From JAPOXR01 sp965221935 (GTDB lineage Bacteria > Pseudomonadota > Alphaproteobacteria > Rhodobacterales > Rhodobacteraceae), in the NCBI GenBank assembly GCA_965221935.1, contig CBDCSZ010000002.1:1-64000 (forward strand): a DNA stretch of 64,000 nt. The letters are read 5' to 3'. The translations under genes were made by a program, and so were the position numbers. The notes under the pieces were generated by a model. It saw nothing but the letters and a program-made list of their open reading frames with translations, was not told the DNA's origin and did no database searches. How positions within the stretch are numbered: the stretch's first letter is position 1; each line of letters starts with the position of its first letter. This document shows, in pieces, positions 51,056-60,926 of the stretch.

Positions 51056-52171
51056 ATGGCAGATATCAAGCAAGCGCGTGTGATCCTGTGGGGCCTTGGC
51101 GCTCTCGGCGGCAGAGTCGTCACCGCATACGGAGCCGGCGCTCCCGACCTGAGAATTGTTGGCGCGGTCGACCACGATCCGCGCCTTGCCAACAGGACAC
51201 TTGCCGACGCCTTCCCCGGCGCCGGCGCGCCGCCAGTCAAAATCGACGTTGATTTAGAGACCTGTCTTGGCCGCCTCGAGCGGCCCGCGGACGTTCTATT
51301 GCACATGACAGAATCTCATGTGCCGACGATCCGTCCCCAGCTTGAACTGGCAATGCGGGCGGGACTGAACGTCATTTCCGCCTCGGAAGGCATGTTCCAT
51401 CCAGGTCTCCGGTTTCCTTCGGAAGCGCAGGCGATGCATGAATGTGCGCTGGCCAACAGCGTCAGTCTCGTTGGCTGCGGCATCAATCCAGGATTTGTTT
51501 TTGACACGCTGGTGCTGATGCTTGGCCGTGTCACTTCCGATGTTCGCTCGGTCACGGTTTCCCGCGTCACCGAAGTGACCGGCACCGGTCCGCACGATAT
51601 CGACCATGTGGGGTTTGGCCTTCCGATCGACGAATTCGAAGCCAAACTGAAGACCGGCCGTATCGTCGGTCACATGTCAATGCCGGAATCGATCGCAGCG
51701 CTGGGAGAACGCTTCGGCATCCAGGTTGACCGCATAGAAGAGCAATGGCAGGGGCACACCGTCGATGACCCGGTCGAGTCGGGATCCGATCTTGGAATGA
51801 TTGAACCGGGCTGTGTGGTCGGCATCACGCAGACCGGGCAGGGTTTTGTCGGTGCGGCACCGGCAATCGAAATGACGCTGCGGATGTTCTACGAGCCACA
51901 GCGGTTCGGCCTTGATGAGGTCGACGACATTGTCATCGACGGGACTCACCGCGTGCATGCGTCGCTGACACCGTCCGCGGTTTCGATCCAGGGTGCCGGC
52001 TTGATGATTATGAATGCAGTTCATGACATCATTGCCGCACCGCCGGGCCTGTGCAGCGTGCTGGACTTTTCAATGGGCGGCCGTCGCCGCGGCGGCTTTG
52101 AACTGGTGCTGGATCCGGACCGTCCGCCGGTGCCAAGCACGACTTGGGTGGTGCCCCGATACAGCGCATGA
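51056..52171 (+). CDS. DapB-like NAD(P)-dependent dehydrogenase (2,4-diaminopentanoate dehydrogenase type)
   Basis: ATG 51056 follows AGAAAGG; 371 residues. The Rossmann front VILWGLGALGGRVVTAYGAG and VGAVDHDP is like dihydrodipicolinate reductase. The middle (ADVLLHMTESHVPTIRPQLE, INPGFVFDTLVLML) and the length match the larger amine-dehydrogenase relatives such as 2,4-diaminopentanoate dehydrogenase of ornithine breakdown. It sits between the two permease genes, so it probably acts on the imported amino acid or its product. The substrate is inferred, not shown. Confidence 0.65.
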   Translation: MADIKQARVILWGLGALGGRVVTAYGAGAPDLRIVGAVDHDPRLANRTLADAFPGAGAPPVKIDVDLETCLGRLERPADVLLHMTESHVPTIRPQLELAMRAGLNVISASEGMFHPGLRFPSEAQAMHECALANSVSLVGCGINPGFVFDTLVLMLGRVTSDVRSVTVSRVTEVTGTGPHDIDHVGFGLPIDEFEAKLKTGRIVGHMSMPESIAALGERFGIQVDRIEEQWQGHTVDDPVESGSDLGMIEPGCVVGITQTGQGFVGAAPAIEMTLRMFYEPQRFGLDEVDDIVIDGTHRVHASLTPSAVSIQGAGLMIMNAVHDIIAAPPGLCSVLDFSMGGRRRGGFELVLDPDRPPVPSTTWVVPRYSA

Positions 52172-52197
52172 CGCGTTTCCCGGCATAGAATCCAGTC

Positions 52198-53730
52198 ATG
52201 GGTTGGGGCTGGCAATATTTTTTTGACGCGCTGACTTCAGTGCAGTTCCTGCGCGCGGCCTGGACGACAATCTGGGTTGCGGTGGTTGCGCAGACGATCG
52301 GAACTGTCATCGGCATCCTGGTAGCGCCCACCATGCTGAGTCCCAACGTGTTTGTCCGGACGCCAGCCTGGGGATATCGCTGGCTGTTCCAGGGCACTCC
52401 GCTTCTGGTGCAGATACTGGCTTTTTTCGCGGTCGTTCCGCAACTCGGAATTCCGCTTGGCATCGTTGCGTCCGGCTTGATGGCACTCGGTCTGAATGAA
52501 GGCGCGAGGATGGCTGAAATTGCACGAGCCGGCCTGCTGTCTGTCGACGCCGGGCAGCGTGACGCCGCCAAATCACTGGGATTCAAACGGTGGCAGATTT
52601 TCTTGTTGATCGTGCTGCCGCAGGCCGTGAAGGTGATCATTCCGCCGCTCGGCAACAATTTCAATTATATGCTGAAGGCGACATCACTGCTGGCAGCGAT
52701 TTCGTTTGCTGAACTGCTGCGGGTATCGCAGCAGATCGCTCAGTTCACGACCAGGCCGCTGGAAGTCTACACCGCTGCAGCGATCTACTATCTGGCAATG
52801 ACGAGCGTATGGGACGCCGTGCAGCGAAGGCTGGAAGCATGGGCTTCTCCGACCCGGCAGCGGCCGGGTCAGCAGCTTTGGCAGCGCCGCATCCGCCGCA
52901 CCGGGCTGCGGCCTGATGTGAAGCGGTTCGTCGCGCAAACAGAAGTCCGGGACGTCGATGTATCAACGCAGCCGCTGGTTGAAACCCGGTGTCTGCGGAA
53001 AAAGTTTGGAACGCACACCGCGCTTGACGATGTTGATTTTGCCGTCCAGCCGGGTGAAGTTGTGGCAATTATCGGACCGAGCGGCTGTGGCAAGACCACC
53101 CTGCTGAGGTGCCTGAACGGTCTGGTCGTGCCGGATGACGGCGCTGTCGCTGTCAATGGCAATGTCATCGGTTTCCGTTTTGATCGGGCGGACGGCCTCA
53201 ACCCGCTTCCAACGCGGGATATGAATCTGCAGCGGCGGGAAATCGGGTTCGTGTTCCAGCGGTTTCATTTGTTCAGGCATTTTACGGCGCTCGGCAACGT
53301 GGCGCTCGCGCTGCGCTTGGTGCGTGGTCTCACTCGGCAACAGGCCGAAACACAGGCACATGAATTGCTTGGAAAATTCGGATTGGCGGACAAGGCGGAC
53401 GCTTATCCGCAACGGCTGAGCGGGGGTCAGCAGCAGCGGGTGGCGATTGCCCGGGCCTTAGCCATGAAACCCCGGTTGATGCTGTTTGACGAACCCACAT
53501 CGGCCCTTGATCCCGAAACCGTGTTTGACGTCCTGGGCGCAATCCGGGTTCTGGTCAAGGAAGGAATGACACTGGTCCTGGTCACCCACGAGATCGGATT
53601 TGCGCGCGAAATCGCGGACAGGTTCGTTTTTATGTCTGAGGGACGTATCGTGGAACAGGCAAGCACCAACGAATTCTTCCGCCAGCGCCACGACGGGCGG
53701 CTTCAGGAATTCCTCGACAAGCTGATCTGA
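52198..53730 (+). CDS. Amino-acid ABC transporter permease-ATPase fusion
   Basis: A 510-residue protein. Residues ~1-225 are a HisM-type permease with the EAA loop RDAAKSLGFKRWQIFLLIVL, then PQAVKVIIPPLGNNF. After a ~35-residue basic linker the rest is a GlnQ/HisP-type ATPase: Walker A IIGPSGCGKTTLLR, signature LSGGQQQRVAIARAL, Walker B LMLFDEPTSALDPE and the His switch VLVTHEIGF. Usually these are separate proteins, so the fusion fixes one ATPase to each such permease chain. The operon supplies a second, free permease. The frame is uninterrupted, so it is a true fusion. Confidence 0.92.
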   Translation: MGWGWQYFFDALTSVQFLRAAWTTIWVAVVAQTIGTVIGILVAPTMLSPNVFVRTPAWGYRWLFQGTPLLVQILAFFAVVPQLGIPLGIVASGLMALGLNEGARMAEIARAGLLSVDAGQRDAAKSLGFKRWQIFLLIVLPQAVKVIIPPLGNNFNYMLKATSLLAAISFAELLRVSQQIAQFTTRPLEVYTAAAIYYLAMTSVWDAVQRRLEAWASPTRQRPGQQLWQRRIRRTGLRPDVKRFVAQTEVRDVDVSTQPLVETRCLRKKFGTHTALDDVDFAVQPGEVVAIIGPSGCGKTTLLRCLNGLVVPDDGAVAVNGNVIGFRFDRADGLNPLPTRDMNLQRREIGFVFQRFHLFRHFTALGNVALALRLVRGLTRQQAETQAHELLGKFGLADKADAYPQRLSGGQQQRVAIARALAMKPRLMLFDEPTSALDPETVFDVLGAIRVLVKEGMTLVLVTHEIGFAREIADRFVFMSEGRIVEQASTNEFFRQRHDGRLQEFLDKLI

Positions 53731-53793
53731 ACGCTCCGCAAACCCCGGCTCCAAACCTGGGCGCTTGACGCTGAACCGCGGGTGGGCACCAAG

Positions 53794-53956
53794 CAATGGC
53801 ATTCGGTTAGCGATGAAGGAGTCCGCAAATGCGCATCGATCACCAAATAGGGCATCAAGATATCGATCTCTCCGGGGTCAAGAATCAACATGTGTGCCAG
53901 CGTCAACGCTGGTTTTGAAGCCTGGGCAAAAAAAACTGCCTAACCGAATGCCATTG
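53794..53956. mobile_element. 163-bp MITE with 17-bp TIRs and 10-bp TSD, relative of the 10464 element
   Basis: The left end 53794-53810 reads CAATGGCATTCGGTTAG and the right end 53940-53956 is its exact reverse complement. GGGCACCAAG flanks both sides (53784-53793, 53957-53966). The first 13 bases equal those of the 2455-bp element at 10464-12918. It encodes nothing, so it must be moved in trans. It lies between two converging genes. Confidence 0.92.
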
Positions 53957-54032
53957 GGGCACCAAGGCGCCCGGTGCATCGGACGCTTCTGCGCCGTCCG
54001 GCGGTTTCCGGCCGGGTGCAAACCGCACGGTC

Positions 54033-55253
54033 TCAGTTGAATTCGCAGATACGGCCAATCGTCAACAGGTAAATCTTGACCATATCGAGATAGTCAGCAA
54101 TATCGACCCGCTCATCCGGCATCGTGTTGTAACGTCCGCCAGGGCCGCAAACCACGCCTTCCATGCCGAGTTCAGCATAAAGATGACCGGCATCGGTGCC
54201 ATAATAGCCGGGAGGTGTGATCGCGCCGGTCGGCTGGTTGACGCCGCGCACCGACTTGTACGCCGCATTTATCGCCTGCACGATGCGCGCATCCCTGGAC
54301 ACTTCAAACGCCGGCATGACCGGCTGCCCGGCCCGTTTTTCTGCAATGACCCTGCCCCGCAGTCCCGGGAACCGGCGACAAGTCTCTGCCACGACGGCTT
54401 CAAGATCCCTGTAAGCCTGCTGTTCGGTTTGCCCGGGACCGAAACGTCCCGATCCTCTCAGGCGGACAAAGTCGGCGACCTGAGGCGTTCGCCAGTCGTG
54501 GAAGTCCCGGCCAAGCGCGCCTTGAACGACACCGACATGCACGCGGTTGATCGACCGGTGGTCCTCGGTCAAGGCATCGGAGAACTTCACTTCCGCCAGC
54601 CGCGGGATCAGGTCGCAGGCGGCCATGATCGCGTCGACGGCTTCCTCACGCTTCGACATGTGCCGGGTGATTCCCTCCAGCTCCACGGCAAACATGAACG
54701 CGGCCGCATGCATTGTGATCGCCTGCAGGTCCGTGGGTTCTGAATTCACAAAATAATCCGCCGCGATGCCATGGCGGATCGCCGCCAGCGTGCCGACGCC
54801 TCCCTGAAGTTCGCCGACAACATAGGTGAGAATCACATCGCCTTTCGGGCGCATTCCGGCATCGATCAGCGTCTTGACGGCGCAAAAGGACGCCGCGTCG
54901 CCGGATTTCATATTTGAAACGCCGATCCCATAGATGAACTCGTCATCGACCAGGCCGCCCCACGGATCGACGGTCCAGCCCCCGCCAACCGGATTGGTGT
55001 CGAGATGGCCATTGAACAACAGGCTCTTGCCGCCGCCGGTGCCACGCCAGATGCCGATGGCATTGACCCGGTCGTCCAAAACCGGCTGCAGCCAGGCTTC
55101 GAGCCCAAGCTCTTCCATTTTGGCGACCATCCACTCCGCCAGCTGCCGCTCGCCGGGGGTTTCGGAATAGCTCCGATGTCTGATCATTCCTGCCAGAAAC
55201 TCCAGGCACGACGGCCTGTCGATGGAATTGGCAATTCGCATCGGGTCCGCCAT
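54033..55253 (-). CDS. M20-family amidohydrolase (ArgE/DapE type)
   Basis: ATG 55253 is one base after the stop of the ABC ATPase gene; 406 residues. Metal-site segments are LLFNGHLDTNPVGGGW, an acidic region NSEPTDLQAITMHAA and GTDAGHLYAELGMEGVVCGP near the end; a dimerisation-domain segment is RVHVGVVQGALGRDFHDWRT. Such zinc enzymes remove acyl groups or cleave dipeptides. Being last in a peptide-uptake operon, it probably hydrolyses the imported compound in the cytoplasm. Confidence 0.85.
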   Translation of the reverse strand: MADPMRIANSIDRPSCLEFLAGMIRHRSYSETPGERQLAEWMVAKMEELGLEAWLQPVLDDRVNAIGIWRGTGGGKSLLFNGHLDTNPVGGGWTVDPWGGLVDDEFIYGIGVSNMKSGDAASFCAVKTLIDAGMRPKGDVILTYVVGELQGGVGTLAAIRHGIAADYFVNSEPTDLQAITMHAAAFMFAVELEGITRHMSKREEAVDAIMAACDLIPRLAEVKFSDALTEDHRSINRVHVGVVQGALGRDFHDWRTPQVADFVRLRGSGRFGPGQTEQQAYRDLEAVVAETCRRFPGLRGRVIAEKRAGQPVMPAFEVSRDARIVQAINAAYKSVRGVNQPTGAITPPGYYGTDAGHLYAELGMEGVVCGPGGRYNTMPDERVDIADYLDMVKIYLLTIGRICEFN

Positions 55254-55254
55254 T

Positions 55255-56916
55255 TCAGGTTTCCTCCGCGTCCCACAATTGAGCCGGATTGGGCACGGCA
55301 TCCAACAGGGCCTTGGTGTATTCGTGGCGCTGCTCCGACTCGGCGTCGGCAGTCTCGAACATGTCAACCAAACTGCCGCGGTGCATCACGACAATTCGGT
55401 GGGCCAGCTGCCGCACGAGATTGAGATCGTGCGTGATGAACATGCACGAAATCTCGGTCTCCCGCTGCAGATCAATCAACAGCCTGGCAATTGCCGACTG
55501 CACGGACACGTCCAGCGAAGACGTGATTTCGTCGCAGATCACAAGGTCAGGCTCGGCGGCGAACGCCCGGGCAATAGCCACCCGCTGTTTTTCGCCGCCC
55601 GACAGCTGGTGCGGATAGCGTTCGGCGAACTCCGCAGGCAGCAGCACTTTTTCGAGGAGTTCCCTGACCCGCCCGGGAATCTCCGGACGCGGCGCCGCCC
55701 CATAGAGCTTGAGCGGCCGAGCCAGAATCTCCCTGATCCGCTGGCGCGGGTTGAGTGACGCATCGGGATGCTGAAACACGATCTGGACCTTGCGGCGGTA
55801 CGCCTGGTCAATGTCCCTTTTGCGCCGCAGTTCGGCTGTGCCGTGGTTCACCGCCCCGTCGAAATCCTGCAGCCCCGCCATCGCCTTGGCGATCGTTGAT
55901 TTGCCGGATCCCGATTCGCCGACAATGCCCAGAAACTCGCCCGGCCGAATTCCGAAGCTGACCTCACGGGCCCCGACCACGCGTTCGCCCCGCGGCCGGA
56001 ACAGCTGCTGCAGCAGCGAAGTCTCTCCGTAGCGAACGCTGAGACCTTCAACCCCGTGAGCGAAAGCCGATTCACCGTCCGGCGCTCCCGTCCCGATCGG
56101 CCGCCGCGGATTCGGAACCGCCGCCATGAGAGCCTTGGTGTAGGGCTCGCGCGGGCTGCCAAAGACGCTGCGGCAGGTGCCGGTTTCCACCATTTCGCCG
56201 CGGTTAATGACGACGACTTTCTGCGCAATCTGCGAAACCAGCGCCAGATCGTGCGAAATATAGAGCGCGGCCACACCGGTCTCCTCGTGCAGCCGGGCGA
56301 ACAGTTCCAGAATCTGGCGCGCGGTAATGATGTCGAGCGCCGTCGTCGGCTCATCGAAAATGATCAGTTCCGGACTGCAGGCAAAGGCCGTCGCCACAAC
56401 CACCCGCTGTTTTTCGCCGCCGGAAGCCTCGTGTGGATAGCGCCGCATCATTTCGCCTGGCCGGGCAATGCCGGTCCGGTCGAGCCAGGCTTCTCCTTCC
56501 GCCAGCGCCTGTCGACGCGACATCTGGCGGTGTTTTGTCAGCACTTCGGCAATTTGGTCGCCGAGCCGCATGGACGGGTTCAGCGAAGTCCCCGGATCCT
56601 GGAACACCATGCTGATCCGGCGGCCGCGAATGCCGAGCATCTGGCCTGCCGACTTTACTCTGAGGTCCTCGCCGGCCAACAGGATTCTGCCGTCGTTTTC
56701 GATTGAGTTCGCCGGCAGGTACCGCATTACGGCCAGCGCAAGCGACGTTTTCCCCGAACCGGATTCACCGACCAGCCCGACAGTCTGTCGTTGACCGATT
56801 TCCAGGCTGATCGACTGCAGGGCCGGCAATTGTCCCGTCGGACCCATGTAATGCAGCGAATAATCTTCGATCGCGAGAACCCGGTGGCCTGCCTGCTGCG
56901 GCGGAATGTTTCCCAT
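55255..56916 (-). CDS. Peptide ABC transporter double ATPase (DppD-DppF / GsiA-like)
   Basis: ATG 56916 gives 553 residues; a longer in-frame extension would overlap the permease gene. Two ABC cassettes in one chain: the first with Walker A LVGESGSGKTSLALAVMRYL and Walker B LIIFDEPTTALD, the second with IVGESGSGKSTIAKAMAG, signature LSGGEKQRVAIARAF and LVICDEITSSLDVSVQSA. The first signature is EASGGEKQRVVVA. It powers the two permeases encoded upstream. The double form is common in opp/dpp/gsi-type systems. Confidence 0.93.
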   Translation of the reverse strand: MGNIPPQQAGHRVLAIEDYSLHYMGPTGQLPALQSISLEIGQRQTVGLVGESGSGKTSLALAVMRYLPANSIENDGRILLAGEDLRVKSAGQMLGIRGRRISMVFQDPGTSLNPSMRLGDQIAEVLTKHRQMSRRQALAEGEAWLDRTGIARPGEMMRRYPHEASGGEKQRVVVATAFACSPELIIFDEPTTALDIITARQILELFARLHEETGVAALYISHDLALVSQIAQKVVVINRGEMVETGTCRSVFGSPREPYTKALMAAVPNPRRPIGTGAPDGESAFAHGVEGLSVRYGETSLLQQLFRPRGERVVGAREVSFGIRPGEFLGIVGESGSGKSTIAKAMAGLQDFDGAVNHGTAELRRKRDIDQAYRRKVQIVFQHPDASLNPRQRIREILARPLKLYGAAPRPEIPGRVRELLEKVLLPAEFAERYPHQLSGGEKQRVAIARAFAAEPDLVICDEITSSLDVSVQSAIARLLIDLQRETEISCMFITHDLNLVRQLAHRIVVMHRGSLVDMFETADAESEQRHEYTKALLDAVPNPAQLWDAEET

Positions 56917-56929
56917 GCCTTCCACAGCG

Positions 56930-57745
56930 CTATCTGTTACGCGGATCCACGATGTCCCGCAGCGCGTCGCCGAACAGATTGAAGCCCAGTGCGGCGACGG
57001 CAATCGCCAAGCCGGGCACGGCGACGCACCAGGGACCGCGAAACATGAACTGCCGCGCTTCCGCGACCAGCAGGCCCCATTCCGTGCTTGGCGGCTGTGC
57101 GCCAAGCCCCAGGAACCCGAGCGTGGCCCCGATCAGAATTGCGAAAGACACCCTGATCGTCGCCTCGACCACGATCGGTCCCATCGCGTTTGGCACCACT
57201 TCCCGCAGGATCACGTAGGAGCTGGATTCGCCGCGGGCAATCGCCGCCAGCACGTACTCCCGAGTTCGGATCGACAGCACCGCGCTTCTCGCGATCCGGG
57301 CCATCCCCGGCGTAAAGGCAACCGCGACCGCAAACATGGCGTGGAGAGTGCCGGTGCCCAGCATGGTGACAATCAACAGCGTCAGCAACAGATCGGGTAT
57401 CGCCAGCAGCCCGTCGAGTATGCGCATGATCACGCTGTCGATCCAACCGCCGATCACGCCGGCGGTGACGCCAATGATGGTTCCGGCGATGACTCCCAAA
57501 ACCGTTGCCCCAAGACCAAACGAAATCGTCGATGGCGCCCCGTGCAGGATGCGCGACAGCATGTCGCGGCCAAATTGGTCAGTGCCCGCCAGATAAGTCC
57601 ATGACGGCCCCTGCAGGCGGTCGACAGCGTGGAATTCCTGCGGATTGTAGGGCGCGACAAACGGTCCGAACAGGACTGCAAACGCAACCAGCGAAAGCAG
57701 TGTCGCGCCGATCAGTCCGGTGGGACTCTGGAGGATTCTGGGCAT
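56930..57745 (-). CDS. Peptide ABC transporter permease (DppC-like)
   Basis: A 271-residue membrane protein. It has an N-terminal helix (LIGATLLSLVAFAVLFGPFV), the DppC-type TDQFGRDMLSRILHGAPSTI, and the EAA loop with REYVLAAIARGESSSYVILR followed by EVVPNAMGPIVVEATI. It forms the channel with the DppB-like protein. It lies 14 bp from the ATPase gene and 18 bp from the other permease. Confidence 0.93.
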   Translation of the reverse strand: MPRILQSPTGLIGATLLSLVAFAVLFGPFVAPYNPQEFHAVDRLQGPSWTYLAGTDQFGRDMLSRILHGAPSTISFGLGATVLGVIAGTIIGVTAGVIGGWIDSVIMRILDGLLAIPDLLLTLLIVTMLGTGTLHAMFAVAVAFTPGMARIARSAVLSIRTREYVLAAIARGESSSYVILREVVPNAMGPIVVEATIRVSFAILIGATLGFLGLGAQPPSTEWGLLVAEARQFMFRGPWCVAVPGLAIAVAALGFNLFGDALRDIVDPRNR

Positions 57746-57762
57746 CTCGTCAGGTTGACGAG

Positions 57763-58707
57763 CTAAGCATAACGCACCCTTGGGTCGAGGGCCGCGATGA
57801 CAATATCCGACAGCAGATTCGACAGCGCGTAGACCGTCGCCAGCACCAGGGTGATCGCCTGTATGACCGGTAGATCCCGGTTTTCCAAGGCATAGATCAG
57901 CAAGCGCCCCAATCCCGGCCAGGCGAAGATTTCCTCGACGACGATAATGCCGCCCAGCAGATAGCCGATATCGAGAGAAATCACCGCCACCGCCGGCGCC
58001 AGCGAATTCGGCAATGCGTGCCGGAAAATCACACTGCCTTCGCGCAGGCCTTTCAGCCTCGCCGCCCGGACATAGTCGCTGCCGAGGACATCCGACATCT
58101 CACTCCGCACCTGGCGCGCGATATGCGCCGTAAGGATAAGGCTGAGGGTGCCTGCCGGCAGCACCAAATGGGACAGGAACCCGGCGAAACTCTCGCCCGG
58201 CGCGGTGTATCCTCCCGCCGGGAAAATCCCCAGCCCGGCAAACAGCACCAACAGCAGAGTCGCGGTCACGAATTCGGGCATCGCGGTTCCGATATAGGCC
58301 ACGAAACCAATCCCTAAATCGGCCGGCGTGCCGCGGTTCATCGCCGCCAGCATGCCAAGCGGAATGGCAATGACGATGACGACGCACAATGCGGTGAGCG
58401 CCAGGTAGGCCGAACTCCAGAATGCCTTGCCAACCACATCCGCGACCGGCACCGACAGGCGCAGGGACATTCCCAGATCGCCGGTCAGGATGCCCGACAC
58501 CCAGTCGAAATACTGCACATGGAACGGACGGTTCAGATCCAGCTGCCGTTCCAGCGCGCGCAACTGCTCCTCGGTGGCGTGCTCACCGAGGATCATCACG
58601 GCAGCATTGCCGGGAAGGATCATCGTCACCGCGAAAACCGCGAAGGTGACGATGATCAGAACAATGAATACGGCTCCCAGCCGCCTAAGCAGGTAGCCGA
58701 GCGTCAA
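57763..58707 (-). CDS. Peptide ABC transporter permease (DppB-like)
   Basis: A 314-residue membrane protein beginning with the family pattern YLLRRLGAVFIVLIIVTFAV, then LILPGNAAVMILGEHATEE. It contains RSEMSDVLGSDYVRAARLKG followed by LREGSVIFRHALPNSLAPAV as its EAA loop. Normal length; three bases after the binding-protein stop. Confidence 0.93.
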   Translation of the reverse strand: MTLGYLLRRLGAVFIVLIIVTFAVFAVTMILPGNAAVMILGEHATEEQLRALERQLDLNRPFHVQYFDWVSGILTGDLGMSLRLSVPVADVVGKAFWSSAYLALTALCVVIVIAIPLGMLAAMNRGTPADLGIGFVAYIGTAMPEFVTATLLLVLFAGLGIFPAGGYTAPGESFAGFLSHLVLPAGTLSLILTAHIARQVRSEMSDVLGSDYVRAARLKGLREGSVIFRHALPNSLAPAVAVISLDIGYLLGGIIVVEEIFAWPGLGRLLIYALENRDLPVIQAITLVLATVYALSNLLSDIVIAALDPRVRYA

Positions 58708-58710
58708 GAG

Positions 58711-60264
58711 TCAGCCCCGGTTGAGCCAGACATCCTCAATGTAGAAATACCGGTTGATCGGGTGCACAATCCAGTTTTCCACATCATCCCGGCTTGCCGT
58801 CAGCACATCTTCGTAAATCGGAATGATGTAAGGCAGATCCCTGAACATCAGCTGCTGGGCCTGGGCATAAAGATCGGCCCGTTCCGCATCGTCGACGGTG
58901 CTGCGGCCGCGCTGGACCAGGTCGTCGAATTCGGCGTTGCTCCAGCCGGTGTCTTCGTACGAGGCATCGGAGGTCAACAGCAGGGTGAAGGTCGAATCCT
59001 CGGTCGGCTGCATTCCCCAATAGGCCATGTAGAAATTGCCCTTGCGCCAGACATTGGCCAGGTAGGTGTCATGCGGCATCGTTTCAACATCGATATCGAA
59101 ACCGGCGGGCAGAGCCATCTGCTTGATCGCAATGGCGACCTGGGACCTGATCGCCGGCTTGACCGAAGCGACCAGCGTCAGTTCGATCCCGTCCGGATAA
59201 CCGGCCTCGGCCAGCAGCGCCTTTGCGCCTTCCGGATCGTAGGGCACTTCCGGCGTTTCGATGCGATACTGGAACTCCGGTGAAAGGATATTGTCGTGAG
59301 CCGGCCGGCCGAGGCCTTCCAGAATCAGATCCACGAGAGCCTGGCGGTCCATCGCGAGCGACATTGCCCGGCGGACGCGAATGTCATCGAAAGGCGGCTG
59401 ATCGAAGCGCATCACCATATTGACGTACCGGCCCGAAGGAACCCGCAGCGCCTTGACCCCCGCAGAACCGGCGATCCTGGCGTAATCGGCCTGTTCAACC
59501 CGCAGCATCACATCGACGTCGCCGGCGAGGAAATTCGCCGCCTCGGCCGCTATGTCCGGGAACAGGTGCATTTCAACCGCGTCAAGGTGAGGTTTGCCAT
59601 CAATAAAGTAGTTATCGTTCTTGACCAGGCGCACAATCCGCGCGCTGTCATAGCTTTCCAGCTTGAACGGCCCGGTCCCGTTTGGTTTGGCTTCCAGGTT
59701 TTCCGGCGGCCCGGCCAACGCGGCCCGGGGCTGGATACGGGCATTCGCGTGCGCAGTCGAAAACGGCAGGTCCGCATAAGGCGTGGCCAGGTTGAACCTG
59801 ACCAGCAACGGATCCACGGCCTCAACCGAATCCACCATGTCGAGCACCGACCGCGCCGACGCGGGAATATCTGGATCGAGGATGGCATTGAAAGTCGCAA
59901 CCACATCGTCGGCCGTGCACGGCGACCCGTCATGGAAAGTCACGTCCGGGCGAATCTTGAATTCGAATACGGTCGCGTCCGCGTTGGCGCTCCACGATTC
60001 CGCCAGATCGGGGATTGGCCGGTTATCCGGACCGACTCTCGACAAACCGGAAAACAGCATGTCAGCGCACGGGTATTCGGCTGGACCCGACAGGGTCAGG
60101 GTGTTCAAGGAAGCAATCCTGGTGCCGTGGCTTATCTTGAGGGTGCCGCCCTTTTTCGGCGTCCCGCCCATCGCGAGCCCGACTCCCGGTACGGCGGAAA
60201 GCGCGGCCATGCCAATAACCGCACTCCTTCTGGTGATTTTCAGGTTCTTCAATTTCTTCTCCAT
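58711..60264 (-). CDS. Peptide/opine ABC transporter substrate-binding protein (family 5)
   Basis: A 517-residue protein. The signal contains a twin-arginine-like motif (KITRRSAVIGMAALSAVPGV), so export by Tat is possible. The family-5 fold shows LAESWSANADATVFEFKIRP, DVTFHDGSPCTADDVVATFN and RRAMSLAMDRQALVDLILEG. It is the first gene of the five-gene uptake operon. The presence of an M20 peptidase in the operon suggests an acylated or peptide-like ligand. Confidence 0.92.
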   Translation of the reverse strand: MEKKLKNLKITRRSAVIGMAALSAVPGVGLAMGGTPKKGGTLKISHGTRIASLNTLTLSGPAEYPCADMLFSGLSRVGPDNRPIPDLAESWSANADATVFEFKIRPDVTFHDGSPCTADDVVATFNAILDPDIPASARSVLDMVDSVEAVDPLLVRFNLATPYADLPFSTAHANARIQPRAALAGPPENLEAKPNGTGPFKLESYDSARIVRLVKNDNYFIDGKPHLDAVEMHLFPDIAAEAANFLAGDVDVMLRVEQADYARIAGSAGVKALRVPSGRYVNMVMRFDQPPFDDIRVRRAMSLAMDRQALVDLILEGLGRPAHDNILSPEFQYRIETPEVPYDPEGAKALLAEAGYPDGIELTLVASVKPAIRSQVAIAIKQMALPAGFDIDVETMPHDTYLANVWRKGNFYMAYWGMQPTEDSTFTLLLTSDASYEDTGWSNAEFDDLVQRGRSTVDDAERADLYAQAQQLMFRDLPYIIPIYEDVLTASRDDVENWIVHPINRYFYIEDVWLNRG

Positions 60265-60926
60265 GGATCAGTCTGATACATCGCACAGCGGCACCTTCGG
60301 CACCGAAACAGGAAAAGACTATCCGCAATGCCGGAATTTGCCAACTGCAATTCGGCCATGCGTCATTTCGCATAACCCCGAAGGTCAAACCGACCCCATG
60401 GGCTGAACCCGGTCTTGCGAATGCGTTTCCAGATCTGGCGGTTCGCTGCCGGCAGGAATCCGAGGGTGACCGGCCACAATGCCGCCCATTGCCGGCGGCA
60501 GCTGTTGCCCAGCACATTTGGCAACTGCCGGGTACGCAGAGCTTCGGGTGGGCGCAAGCGGATTTGCGGCAGTCCGGCCGGCGCGGCAGGCGGCTCGAGG
60601 CGCCGGCGCATTCGTCATTGGCTGTCAGGTTTGGTGCGGCCAGGTCAATTCCGGTTGCATCGGCGGGCGATACGGAATTCAATGATCAACCGTTTCCGCG
60701 GCACGAACGCATTTTATCTTCGCGGGCATTCTCAATGACCCTTCCATCGCGTGCTCAACTGCAATCCAGGCCGTGAATTGCCTTCCGCCGAACCGCTTGA
60801 TCTGAACGCTGCTCCCGGAGTGGCGGTTTGCGGCAATCTGCGGTCGAAACATGGGGCGCGGCGGGCTCAGATTATTGCCGCAGGTCTTGACTCGGCAGTC
60901 ATCGCCGCCATGCCACAGGCACACGC
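60265..60926. other. Divergent regulatory region without recognised gene
   Basis: 662 bases between the two diverging operons. Short frames on both strands lack family motifs and ribosome-binding sites. Several GC-rich inverted words (GCCGGCGC, TTGCCGGCGGCA near 60490) could be operator or structure elements, but no clear pair of promoters is visible. Confidence 0.4.
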
